From NCBI RefSeq assembly GCF_034120055.1, contig NZ_CP139368.1:1922001-1986000 (forward strand): a stretch of 64,000 nt of DNA. Direction: 5' to 3'. A program made the position numbers and the translations under genes. The DNA is from Microbacterium rhizosphaerae. Its GTDB lineage: Bacteria; Actinomycetota; Actinomycetes; Actinomycetales; Microbacteriaceae. The notes beneath the pieces are model-generated. The model worked only from the letters and a program-made list of their open reading frames with translations, was not told the DNA's origin and did not search any database. Shown piece by piece: positions 57,154-64,000 of the stretch. How positions within the stretch are numbered: the first letter of the stretch is position 1; each line of letters begins with the position of its first letter.

Positions 57154-57411
57154 CTCGAGAACCGCGGGATTCCGCGGATAGCATTCAGCGCAGAAGAAGC
57201 CGCTCTGGAGTGGGCGCGGCAAGACCTATCCTGAGGTCAACCAGCGATCGGGCCTGGCTGATCGCGCGACGGTTTCCCGTGCTTCCCCGATCCGCATTCA
57301 GCTGCGACGCTGCAGCTTCGAGAACGGCGAACCGCGCCCCATCCGGATCACACGGATATCTCCGGCGGTATGTCACGCGGGCGTGCCGATCTGTACGGAA
57401 GGATCGATGTT

Positions 57412-59538
57412 GTGGAGACCTTCAAGCGAACACCACTGCAGCTGTTCAATCTTCCGCAGCACTTCGTGATCCCGCTCTTTCAACGTCCGTACGTCTGGAG
57501 GGAGGAGGACCAGTGGGGACCGCTGTGGAATGACATCCGTCGTATCACCGAGTTGCGGATCGCGGAGCCTCGCTCGAACGCCACGCATTTCTTGGGGGCG
57601 GTTGTCATCCAGTCGCACGAGGCTCAGAGCTCCAGGATGACGACGTGGAACGTGATCGATGGCCAGCAGCGTCTGACGACGCTGCAGGTCCTCGCTGACG
57701 CCACTTGCGCCCTGCTTGCAGAGGGCGGCGACCTGAGGTTGTCCGGTCAACTGGACCGCCTCACCCACAATGACGAGAGCTTCGTCGAGGAAGGAGACAC
57801 TCGACTGAAGGTCCGCCATCTCAACAAGGACCGGGCCGCGTTCGACGAGGTGATGTCTGCTGAGCCGCCCGTAGATCATGCCGACCTTGCCCATTCGGAG
57901 TCTCAGATCGTCTCCGCGCACGCCTACTTCTCCACCGTCGTGCAGCAGTGGCTCGGCGCGGTTGGATCGGATGACTATGCCGTGAAGGCCAAGGAACTTA
58001 CGACCGTCCTTCTCGACGGACTCCAGCTGGTGTCCATCGAGCTGGAGGCCTCGGAGAACTCGCAGGAGATCTTTGAGACTCTCAACGCGCGCGGGACACC
58101 GCTCACCGCCGCCGATCTGGTGCGCAACTTCGTGTTCCAGCGTCTTGAAGCCGAAGGCGGCGACACGGCAAGGGCGTATCGAGACGATTGGCCGTTCGAG
58201 ACGAAGTTCTGGATGCGGGAGGTCAGCGTGGGACGCAGCCTCGTCAGCCGCAGCTCGCTGTTCCTCAACCAGTGGCTCATCGCTCGGACGGGCGAGGAAG
58301 TCAGCCCGCAGGCGACGTTCAACCGTTTCAAGTCGTACGTCGAACTCGAGTCTGGTCATCTGATGGCCGATCTGCTACCGGTCATCAAGCAGCAAGCACA
58401 GCAGTACGAGTGCTGGACCGAAGCTGCCAACCGGCCGGGTGGAAGCCTGGACAGCACGGAGATGGCCGTCTACCGGATGCAGGCGGGTGGGGTAGAGGTC
58501 CTCAAGCCGCTGCTGATCTGGTTGCACGAGCCGGGCAGAGGAGTGGCTCCCGATTCCATTGACCGGATCATCCAAGCGGCGGAAAGCTGGGTCGTTCGTC
58601 GTCAGTTTCTGCGCCTGTCAGGTAGCGATCTCGGTCGCATCGTCGCGGACGTCATCGCTGCGAACTCGACGGTACCTGCCAGCGATCTTGCGGAGCGCGT
58701 CGCCGGTCACCTTGCACGCCTCAACGTCACGAGCACGTACTGGCCTGGCGACGAGGAAATCCGACGGACGTTGGCGACCGAGGCGGCCTATACCCGGTTC
58801 CCTCGAGGCCGGCTTCGGATGTTTCTTGAGGCTGCCGAGGACCACTTCCGCGCTGAGACGGGCCAGCCGCAGATCGAGCGCAAGGGCTACCCGATCGAGC
58901 ATCTCCTGCCCCGAACGTGGAGAGACACCTGGCCCGTTGCGACGCCGGAAGAGGCCGACGCACGGCAGGAACGCGTGAACCGCCTGGGCAACCTGACGCT
59001 CCTGACTCGTTCACTGAACTCCAAAATCTCGAACGGCGCGTGGCCCGCCAAGCGATCTGCTTTGCAGGACCACAACACGATCACCCTCACGGGCCGGGTC
59101 ATCAAGCGAACGGAGCAGCATGCGTGGGATGAGGCGCTGATTGACGAGCGGACCTCGGAGTTGATCGACGTCCTGCTCCGGGTCTGGCCGGTTCCGGAGG
59201 GGCACCACGGCAAGGTCGTCGACCCGCAGACCAAGGCCGGCGATTGGGTCGAACTCAAGCACCTGATCGAAGCCGGTCTCCTCGCAGGAGGAGACAAGCT
59301 CGTGGCAACCCATCGCGACTTCAAGGGCATGGAGGCCACTGTGACCGCTGACGGGGCGATCGATCTGAACGGCAAGCGATACACGTCGCCGTCAGCAGCT
59401 GGTCTCGCCCTCCGAAAGCGCGCGACGAACGGATGGTACTTCTGGGCAGTGGCAGACGGGCGCAGGCTACGAGACGTCCGCACCGAGTTCCAGAACTCCA
59501 TGCCCCCCGACGAGGAGCTCCAGTTCCCGGTCGAGTAG
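57412..59538 (+). CDS. GmrSD-like (DUF262-DUF1524) protein with C-terminal RAMA-like domain
   Basis: 708 residues from GTG 57412, chosen because GGAAGGA precedes it by 8 bases; ATG 57370 is less likely. Domain 1 (DUF262, about 1-230) has VIPLFQRPYVW and the nucleotide-linked IDGQQRLTTLQ near 81. Domain 2 (DUF1524, about 430-600) has the HNH-like PIEHLLPRTW near 495 and RLGNLTLLTRSLNSKISNG. The last about 100 residues (LIEAGLLAGGDKLVAT, then YTSPSAAGLALRKRATNGWY) match the RAMA domain thought to read modified DNA. GmrSD enzymes are type IV restriction systems that cut modified phage DNA. The fusion suggests modification-dependent restriction; activity is inferred. Confidence 0.85.
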   Translation: METFKRTPLQLFNLPQHFVIPLFQRPYVWREEDQWGPLWNDIRRITELRIAEPRSNATHFLGAVVIQSHEAQSSRMTTWNVIDGQQRLTTLQVLADATCALLAEGGDLRLSGQLDRLTHNDESFVEEGDTRLKVRHLNKDRAAFDEVMSAEPPVDHADLAHSESQIVSAHAYFSTVVQQWLGAVGSDDYAVKAKELTTVLLDGLQLVSIELEASENSQEIFETLNARGTPLTAADLVRNFVFQRLEAEGGDTARAYRDDWPFETKFWMREVSVGRSLVSRSSLFLNQWLIARTGEEVSPQATFNRFKSYVELESGHLMADLLPVIKQQAQQYECWTEAANRPGGSLDSTEMAVYRMQAGGVEVLKPLLIWLHEPGRGVAPDSIDRIIQAAESWVVRRQFLRLSGSDLGRIVADVIAANSTVPASDLAERVAGHLARLNVTSTYWPGDEEIRRTLATEAAYTRFPRGRLRMFLEAAEDHFRAETGQPQIERKGYPIEHLLPRTWRDTWPVATPEEADARQERVNRLGNLTLLTRSLNSKISNGAWPAKRSALQDHNTITLTGRVIKRTEQHAWDEALIDERTSELIDVLLRVWPVPEGHHGKVVDPQTKAGDWVELKHLIEAGLLAGGDKLVATHRDFKGMEATVTADGAIDLNGKRYTSPSAAGLALRKRATNGWYFWAVADGRRLRDVRTEFQNSMPPDEELQFPVE

Positions 59539-59752
59539 CCCTACGAAAGAGGCACAAGCCGCGCCCGGATCCGACCCCGCCACCGATAAGTCGTGCACGG
59601 ATGCTCAACCGGGGCCATTGCCCGACAAGGTCAGTAGCGAGCGCCCCTTGAGGAGCACGCTGTCGATCCCTTTGCGTGCAGGGCACGTAGGAGGGGCCAG
59701 GTCGCGCACCGGCTGGCGCCGGGAGTCGATGACGCCGGCCGGACGCGGCGGT

Positions 59753-60049
59753 TCAGTTCTTGAGGATCGCAAGGATCCGACGCGCGGTCTTTGCTGTCGT
59801 GTGGAACATCGCGAGGACCATGAGCACTGGCGCGGCAATGCGCTCATGAATCCGGCGGGTGCCGATTACGCCGCTCTTGCGGACTAGTGGTGCGGATACC
59901 TCGAGCAGCTTGAGCATTCGACGTTCGTACCCCGGGGCGAAGGCCAGCGCGATCGCCAATAGGAAGACCAGGCGTGAAAGGAAAGCGGCGACCAGGATGA
60001 TCGCCATGACGGGCAGAATGTCGTGAAGGTAGCTGAACAGAATGTCCAT
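59753..60049 (-). CDS. Small membrane protein
   Basis: 98 residues from ATG 60049 (MDILFSYLHDILPVMAIILV); the frame is open to 60103. Two or three hydrophobic segments (about 8-37 and 72-84) and a basic C-terminus ending ILAILKN. No family recognised. It stands alone. Confidence 0.5.
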   Translation of the reverse strand: MDILFSYLHDILPVMAIILVAAFLSRLVFLLAIALAFAPGYERRMLKLLEVSAPLVRKSGVIGTRRIHERIAAPVLMVLAMFHTTAKTARRILAILKN

Positions 60050-60668
60050 GAGGCACGTCTCCAGAAGCGCCTGCCTGTCGGCGCTTCTCAGGACGGCTCT
60101 CATGGAGCTCTGGGATTGTCAGGTCAGCCGGCATGCAACATGCGAACTGGAGCTTCGTTGGGATCTGAAGTCGATCCGTTGGGCTCGTCACAGGCGACGA
60201 ACAGGTCTGCTCGAGAGGTTATAACAGCCCTGGGTGATGACTATTCCCAGCAGCGTCACTCGGTCGCGAACAGGGCTCAGCTTGAGTGCTTGAGCGCAGC
60301 GATGTTCGCGGCGCGGTACGCCTCGCGATCCCCTTTACGGGCAGTGCTCGAAAGCCGAACTGTCGCGTGCATCGATCTGCCCCTCGTGGTCGGGGACTCG
60401 CTCCCGCTGAAGTAGATGTAGACATCTGACGATGTTGCACGATCACTCACCAGCGGATGTGTTCACGACCCTGCTGGACCCCCTGAACCCCAGCGGTTGC
60501 GACGTTGAGTAGAAACCACCACGCCGAAAGCGTTCCGAGTTTGAGCGCCGCCGACGCTCAGAGCCTCGTGACCAATCGGCCGTGACGTGCACGGGTCGTC
60601 ACCGTCCGAACTGAGACCCTGATGCGAGCGCCGCCGCCACCCAAGTGACGACGGAGGAAGATGTCGAC
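60050..60668. other. Region without a recognised gene
   Basis: About 620 bases between the small membrane protein and the next gene. A plus frame at 60023-60415 is open but shows random composition and no ribosome site. It must include the promoters of the flanking divergent genes. Confidence 0.45.
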
Positions 60669-61532
60669 GTGGACATGCGGGAGTTTGACGTCCCTCTCGA
60701 TAAGACGACACGCCTGAGACTGAGGAGCGGTCTCCTCGGACTGGCGGGGGCAGCCGAATCGATGGTGAAGCGTGGGGTGCGAGTGAAGACCTACGACACT
60801 TCGGTCGGTCGACTCGACGTGTCCTTTGTCGCCGACCAATCCCTGCTGCTCAGCCTTCTGTCGGCTGCCGACCACCTACGCGCTCTCGGAAAGCTCATCG
60901 TTGAGCCACGGGTCACGGTGACGCTCAGTTCGGCGTCGCGAGGCGCTATTGAGTCGCTGGCGCGCGGTCATTGGATAGCGAGCGGTGTCGACGGCACTGA
61001 CGTGTCTGCCCGGGCGCTGACGCTGCTTCGAAGAGATGCTGTAGCTTCCAGGACCGCCAACTCGTTGCCGACGTACCAGGACCCCGGTTCCGCAGCGGAG
61101 CTCTCCGCCGACAAGTACCTCGCGCTGCTCGACTCCGCACTCGAGGCCGTCGGCGGCGTGATCCGTGACGCGCCACGGGCGACAGACCTATCCACGCGGC
61201 TCCTTGAAGCAGCGTTTCCGAACATGCCGGGCAGGCAGAAGTACGCGGAGCTGTCTGCGATCGCACACGGCGGCGGCGCGACCGTTGGCCTGTATGCGAC
61301 AGGAGTGGGAACACTGCGCCTACCGCAATTGGCGGCACTGAATGTCATCGGCCCCGCGATCGGGTGCGCCGACGAAGGGGTGCCGACTATAGCGGCAGCG
61401 CCAGTCTCACTATTTCGCAACGACGCCATTCGGGAGATCTGGCAACCTGCAGTCCGGCGGATCGCTCCTTTGGTAGACGACCTTCGAGGCCGAGACCTTC
61501 CGGGTCAACCACCGCCGTTGCGAAGTCAGTGA
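60669..61532 (+). CDS. Hypothetical protein
   Basis: 287 residues from GTG 60669, chosen because GGAGGAAG ends 8 bases before it; GTG 60645 and ATG 60675 are in frame. The protein is helical and Ala/Leu-rich, with TTRLRLRSGLLGLAGAAESM, and a second half KYAELSAIAHGGGATVGLYA containing a His-Gly-Gly-Gly. No membrane segment is certain. Helical proteins with an isolated His in such a context are seen among cargo genes of defence islands, but I do not recognise this one. Confidence 0.65.
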   Translation: MDMREFDVPLDKTTRLRLRSGLLGLAGAAESMVKRGVRVKTYDTSVGRLDVSFVADQSLLLSLLSAADHLRALGKLIVEPRVTVTLSSASRGAIESLARGHWIASGVDGTDVSARALTLLRRDAVASRTANSLPTYQDPGSAAELSADKYLALLDSALEAVGGVIRDAPRATDLSTRLLEAAFPNMPGRQKYAELSAIAHGGGATVGLYATGVGTLRLPQLAALNVIGPAIGCADEGVPTIAAAPVSLFRNDAIREIWQPAVRRIAPLVDDLRGRDLPGQPPPLRSQ

Positions 61533-61547
61533 CCCATCCTTGGGTTC

Positions 61548-62738
61548 TTGCTGTGGTCGCAACACTTAGCGGGTGGAGAGTGTTGTGGCGGAGTTGGCGT
61601 TGCGGTTTCGGTTGGATCTGGTCCAGCGGGCGTGGGAGGGTTTCAGGCCGGGTGGTTCGCGAGTGAGGTCGGCGAGCGGATCGGTGTGAACCGGACGACC
61701 GCGAAACGGATGCTCGTCGCCGCCGGCGGCGTCAGACCCCGACGGGGCCGGAACCTGCAGGGCCGATATCTGTCCTTCGCCGAACGGGAAGAGATCGCGG
61801 TCGGCGTCGCCGCCGGCGAATCAGTGCGGTCGATCGCGCGGCGGATCGGGCGGGCGCCGTCGACGGTGTCGCGGGAGCTGTCCCGGAACGCGACGCGTGG
61901 CCGGTATCGGGCGTCGGTGGCGCAGATGTCCGCGTTCGAGCGGGCGAGCAGGCCCAAGCCGGCGAAGCTGGCGACCAATCTGCGGCTGCGTGCCAGGGTG
62001 GAAGCGGACTTGGCCAAGCGCCGATCACCGGAGCAGATCGCCGGTCGCCTGCGCCGAGAGTTCCCCGATGACCCGGAGATGCGCGTGAGCACGGAGACGA
62101 TCTACCAATCGCTCTACGTGCAGTCCCGCGGCGCCCTGAAGCAGGAACTGACCCGGTATCTGCGCAGCGGGCGCGCACTGCGCCACCCCAGCCGGAAGGT
62201 GGGGCAGCGTAAGAACCGGATCCCGAACATGGTCAACATCTCGCAGCGCCCGCCGGAGGCCAGCGACCGGGCCGTTCCGGGGAGTTGGGAGGGGGATCTG
62301 ATCATCGGCGCCGGGAACCTGTCCGCGATCGGCACCCTGGTGGAACGGCACTCGAACTTCACGATGCTCGTCCCGCTTCCTGAGGGCTACAAACCCGATC
62401 AGGTCGCTCCGGCGCTGACCCGGAAGATCCAGCAGCTCCCGTTGCAGCTGCGCGGCACGTTGACCTGGGACCAAGGACCGGAGATGCGCGACTGGGAGCA
62501 GGTCCGCATCGACACCGGCATCGAGGTCTTCTTCTGCGACCCGCACTCGCCCTGGCAGCGCGGCATCAACGAGAACACCAACGGGCTGCTTCGGCAGTAC
62601 TTTCCGAAGGGCACCCGCCTCGACGGGTTCACCGAGGGCGAGCTGGACGCCGTCGCCTACCAACTCAACGACCGACCCCGCAAACGTCTCGACTACCAGA
62701 CCCCGAATGAGATCATCAGATCCGTCCTGTTGCGATGA
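61548..62738 (+). CDS. IS30-family transposase with disturbed N-terminus
   Basis: 396-codon frame. Helix-turn-helix (VGERIGVNRTTAKRML), second HTH (RSIARRIGRAPSTVSREL) and a complete DDE core: DLIIGAGNLSAIGTLVER, TLTWDQGPEM, SPWQRGINENTNGLLRQYFP with the catalytic Glu. The expected N-terminus (AELALRFRLDLVQRAWEGF) is encoded in another frame up to about 61640, then similarity passes to this frame as QAGWFASEVGER. So a one-base shift separates the first 20 or so residues. An internal start could still give a working core. Confidence 0.85.
   Translation: MLWSQHLAGGECCGGVGVAVSVGSGPAGVGGFQAGWFASEVGERIGVNRTTAKRMLVAAGGVRPRRGRNLQGRYLSFAEREEIAVGVAAGESVRSIARRIGRAPSTVSRELSRNATRGRYRASVAQMSAFERASRPKPAKLATNLRLRARVEADLAKRRSPEQIAGRLRREFPDDPEMRVSTETIYQSLYVQSRGALKQELTRYLRSGRALRHPSRKVGQRKNRIPNMVNISQRPPEASDRAVPGSWEGDLIIGAGNLSAIGTLVERHSNFTMLVPLPEGYKPDQVAPALTRKIQQLPLQLRGTLTWDQGPEMRDWEQVRIDTGIEVFFCDPHSPWQRGINENTNGLLRQYFPKGTRLDGFTEGELDAVAYQLNDRPRKRLDYQTPNEIIRSVLLR
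61557..62735 (+). mobile_element. IS30-family element
   Basis: The transposase is bordered by an 8-base inverted repeat, TCGCAACA at 61557-61564 and its complement at 62728-62735, with weaker similarity around it (GGTC nearby on both sides). The repeats are short and imperfect, so the tips are approximate, and the right one overlaps the end of the transposase gene. Confidence 0.6.
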
Positions 62739-62853
62739 CCGCCTGAATCCGCCGGTCCTCCAACGAGCGGAATCTAACCCACGACGAGCGGGCGGCGACC
62801 AGGGCCGTCGCGCTTCAAAGAGGATCCCTAATACGAGAGTAGAACGTTGGTTT

Positions 62854-63055
62854 TCAGACTGCTGGAGTGACGGTGACGTTGTAGCCGAGGTCGCGGAGTT
62901 GTCGAATGGCCTTGTTCTTGACCCTGCCGGGGTCGCTGCGGACGTAGAAGTCGGCGCCGAAGTCGGTGTGTCCCTCACCGTTTCGGAGCATGTGCCAGAC
63001 GGCGACGAGGAGGGTGTGCTCGATCGCGACGACCGCTTTGAGTGGGCCGCAGCGA
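62854..63055 (-). pseudogene. C-terminal remnant of an IS110-family transposase
   Basis: Minus frame ending at 62854 reads KAVVAIEHTLLVAVWHMLRN, then TDFGADFYVRSDPGRVKNKA and LRDLGYNVTVTPAV: the characteristic IS110 C-terminus. About 60 residues remain and nothing upstream continues it. It differs from the intact IS110 at 10510, so it is a different member. Confidence 0.75.
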
Positions 63056-63148
63056 GATCACGCGTGAGACATGGTCGAACGGACGTCGGGCCACCTCTCA
63101 GGTGCGCGCGGTACTGTGGTCGAGATAGGCGAACTTCTCATTCGTCTC

Positions 63149-63185
63149 GCCCCGGCTGTGTGGTAACGGTCGGGGCTTCTTCTTT
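63149..63185 (+). terminator. Rho-independent terminator, plus strand
   Basis: Stem GCCCCG (63149-63154) and CGGGGC (63171-63176), 16-base loop, followed by TTCTTCTTT. It faces rightward transcription from the IS30 side. Confidence 0.65.
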
Positions 63186-63377
63186 GTGTGGATGCGTCTA
63201 GGCGTCCGCGCAACCTCATGGCACCGTCGCGCGACGCGGCCTGTCTTGCCCGAAGAGCGCCCCTTTGCGGGGGTGCCTGGTGTGCAGCGGTCGGCAGGAG
63301 CCGTTGGCGGTCGGCGTTCTCGTGCCAGTCCATTGCGAGGCGTGCGCAACTTACGGATGTATGCCGGCCCTGCTGCG

Positions 63378-63777
63378 TCATGAGTGCTGCCGCCGGATCT
63401 CCCGTCCCGGCATGGGTTCCGCCAGTGTGATTCGCGCGTCGGGCGCGCCGAACGGGTCCGCGAAGTACTGCGTCTCGTGAGAGACCCGTCCGTCGGCGAA
63501 CTCCATGATCGACACCGAGAAGCTCGGTGCTCCGTCATAGCTGATGATGCATTCGCTCACCCACAGCGACCCCTCGCCCTGGATGCGCAGGACAGTGAAG
63601 TGGCGCTCGGCCATGGCCGCCACGCTGTGCCGCGATCGTCGTGCGCCCATGGAAGCGCTCACCGGACTGCGGATAGTCGAGCACTGCATCGTCGGCGTAG
63701 ATCGCGTGTTCGGTCGTGACGTCGCCGACGTCCGATGCGTGCCAGTGTTCTTGGATAGCTTGCCTGATCGAGTTCAT
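63378..63777 (-). pseudogene. NTF2/SnoaL-like gene with a frameshift
   Basis: Start ATG 63777 follows a GGGAGAGAA ribosome site. The first frame reads MNSIRQAIQEHWHASDVGDV, then EHAIYADDAVLDYPQSGERF and RGRTT-like residues, the N-terminal half of an NTF2-like (SnoaL) cone fold. From about 63650-63615 the sense passes to another frame: ERHFTVLRIQGEGSLWVSEC and VSIMEFADGRVSHETQYFAD, the second half. One indel separates them. A real pseudogene or a sequencing error. Function as small-molecule-binding enzyme is unknown. Confidence 0.75.
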
Positions 63778-63872
63778 CGCGTTGTTCTCTCCCGATGAAA
63801 GCCGTCGCGTCCGGGGGCCAGGGTACGCCCGCAGAGCTGCTCGTGGCGGTGACGATCGGGAACACTCCGCCA

Positions 63873-63998
63873 TCAGGGATTGAGCACGTCGATAGGCCGG
63901 TCGCGGGCCGTGCAGTGCAGTGAGCGGTACTTCTCAGGGCACTTGTACGGACAGCGCATGTCGTGCGTGGCGGCGGCCGCGGCCCAATCACCTCGATG
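63873..63998 (-). CDS. C-terminal end of an unknown protein, 5' part outside window
   Basis: 41 residues enter from the right edge and stop at 63873. They contain DMRCPYKCPEKYRSLHC, a compact cysteine/histidine cluster that could bind a metal. Too short to assign. Confidence 0.45.
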   Translation of the reverse strand, partial: HRGDWAAAAATHDMRCPYKCPEKYRSLHCTARDRPIDVLNP

Positions 63999-64000
63999 GG

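Noticed and set aside
60023..60415. 130-codon plus frame
   Set aside because: Overlaps the divergent small membrane protein and has no protein-like features.
63265..63480. Cysteine-rich plus frame (CLVCSG, HCEACATYGC)
   Set aside because: The cysteine pattern is suggestive, but the start would be TTG without a ribosome site and it overlaps the NTF2-like gene in antisense.

Overview
The DNA is GC-rich, uses GTG and TTG starts freely, and carries families typical of high-GC Gram-positive bacteria: Lsr2, DUF2637, a long MobF relaxase-helicase, a MAB_1171c-type membrane protein and DUF3846. I infer an actinobacterium, probably of the order Micrococcales (Microbacteriaceae-like). The content (transfer genes, at least six IS types or remnants, several defence systems, truncated genes and no tRNA, rRNA or core housekeeping genes) suggests a conjugative plasmid or large genomic island rather than core chromosome.

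Layout. 1-6747 (minus): a tightly packed mobile-element operon running from an ArdC-like/M78 protein through a primase-polymerase, a DUF2637 membrane protein, small unknowns and a ParB-like protein to a membrane protein and a bifunctional cell-wall hydrolase cut by the window edge. 7070-10431 (plus): a divergent operon of XRE regulator, ImmA/IrrE peptidase, MAB_1171c-like membrane protein and alpha/beta hydrolase. 10510-11992: an IS110-family element that looks like the IS1111 group, inserted just upstream of the relaxase-helicase gene traA (12065-15526). 15662-17118: a small membrane protein and an ATP-dependent DNA ligase. 17224-21450: a graveyard of gene fragments (IS5, TauE, a GH2-GH43 glycosidase pair, a DCCSFF-motif protein, SMR transporter). 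21456-24748: a Gabija-type defence pair (gajA, gajB). 25272-36948: mostly unrecognised genes, many for exported or membrane proteins, plus a large SGNH hydrolase, small zinc ribbons and Lsr2. 37165-39931: a truncated IS30 and an IS21. 40220-45451: a NACHT NTPase, a companion gene and a frameshifted GIY-YIG gene. 45503-46451: an IS5. 47044-53774: a complete type I restriction-modification operon with an extra zinc-ribbon gene between hsdM and hsdS. 53781-55109: a PLD-like gene broken by an IS3 scrap and a frameshift. 55369-61532: small unknowns around a GmrSD-like protein with a C-terminal RAMA-like domain. 61557-63998: an IS30, an IS110 remnant, a frameshifted NTF2-like gene and a partial gene.

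Working together: the left third handles transfer, replication and entry into a new host (relaxase, wall hydrolase, ArdC-like protein, primase). The centre and right carry layered phage and plasmid defence: Gabija, NACHT, type I R-M, a GmrSD-RAMA protein and a dead PLD nuclease. IS elements mark most module borders and probably assembled the mosaic. Several otherwise recognisable genes are broken by apparent single-base indels, so either decay is under way or the assembly has indel errors; both should be kept in mind.
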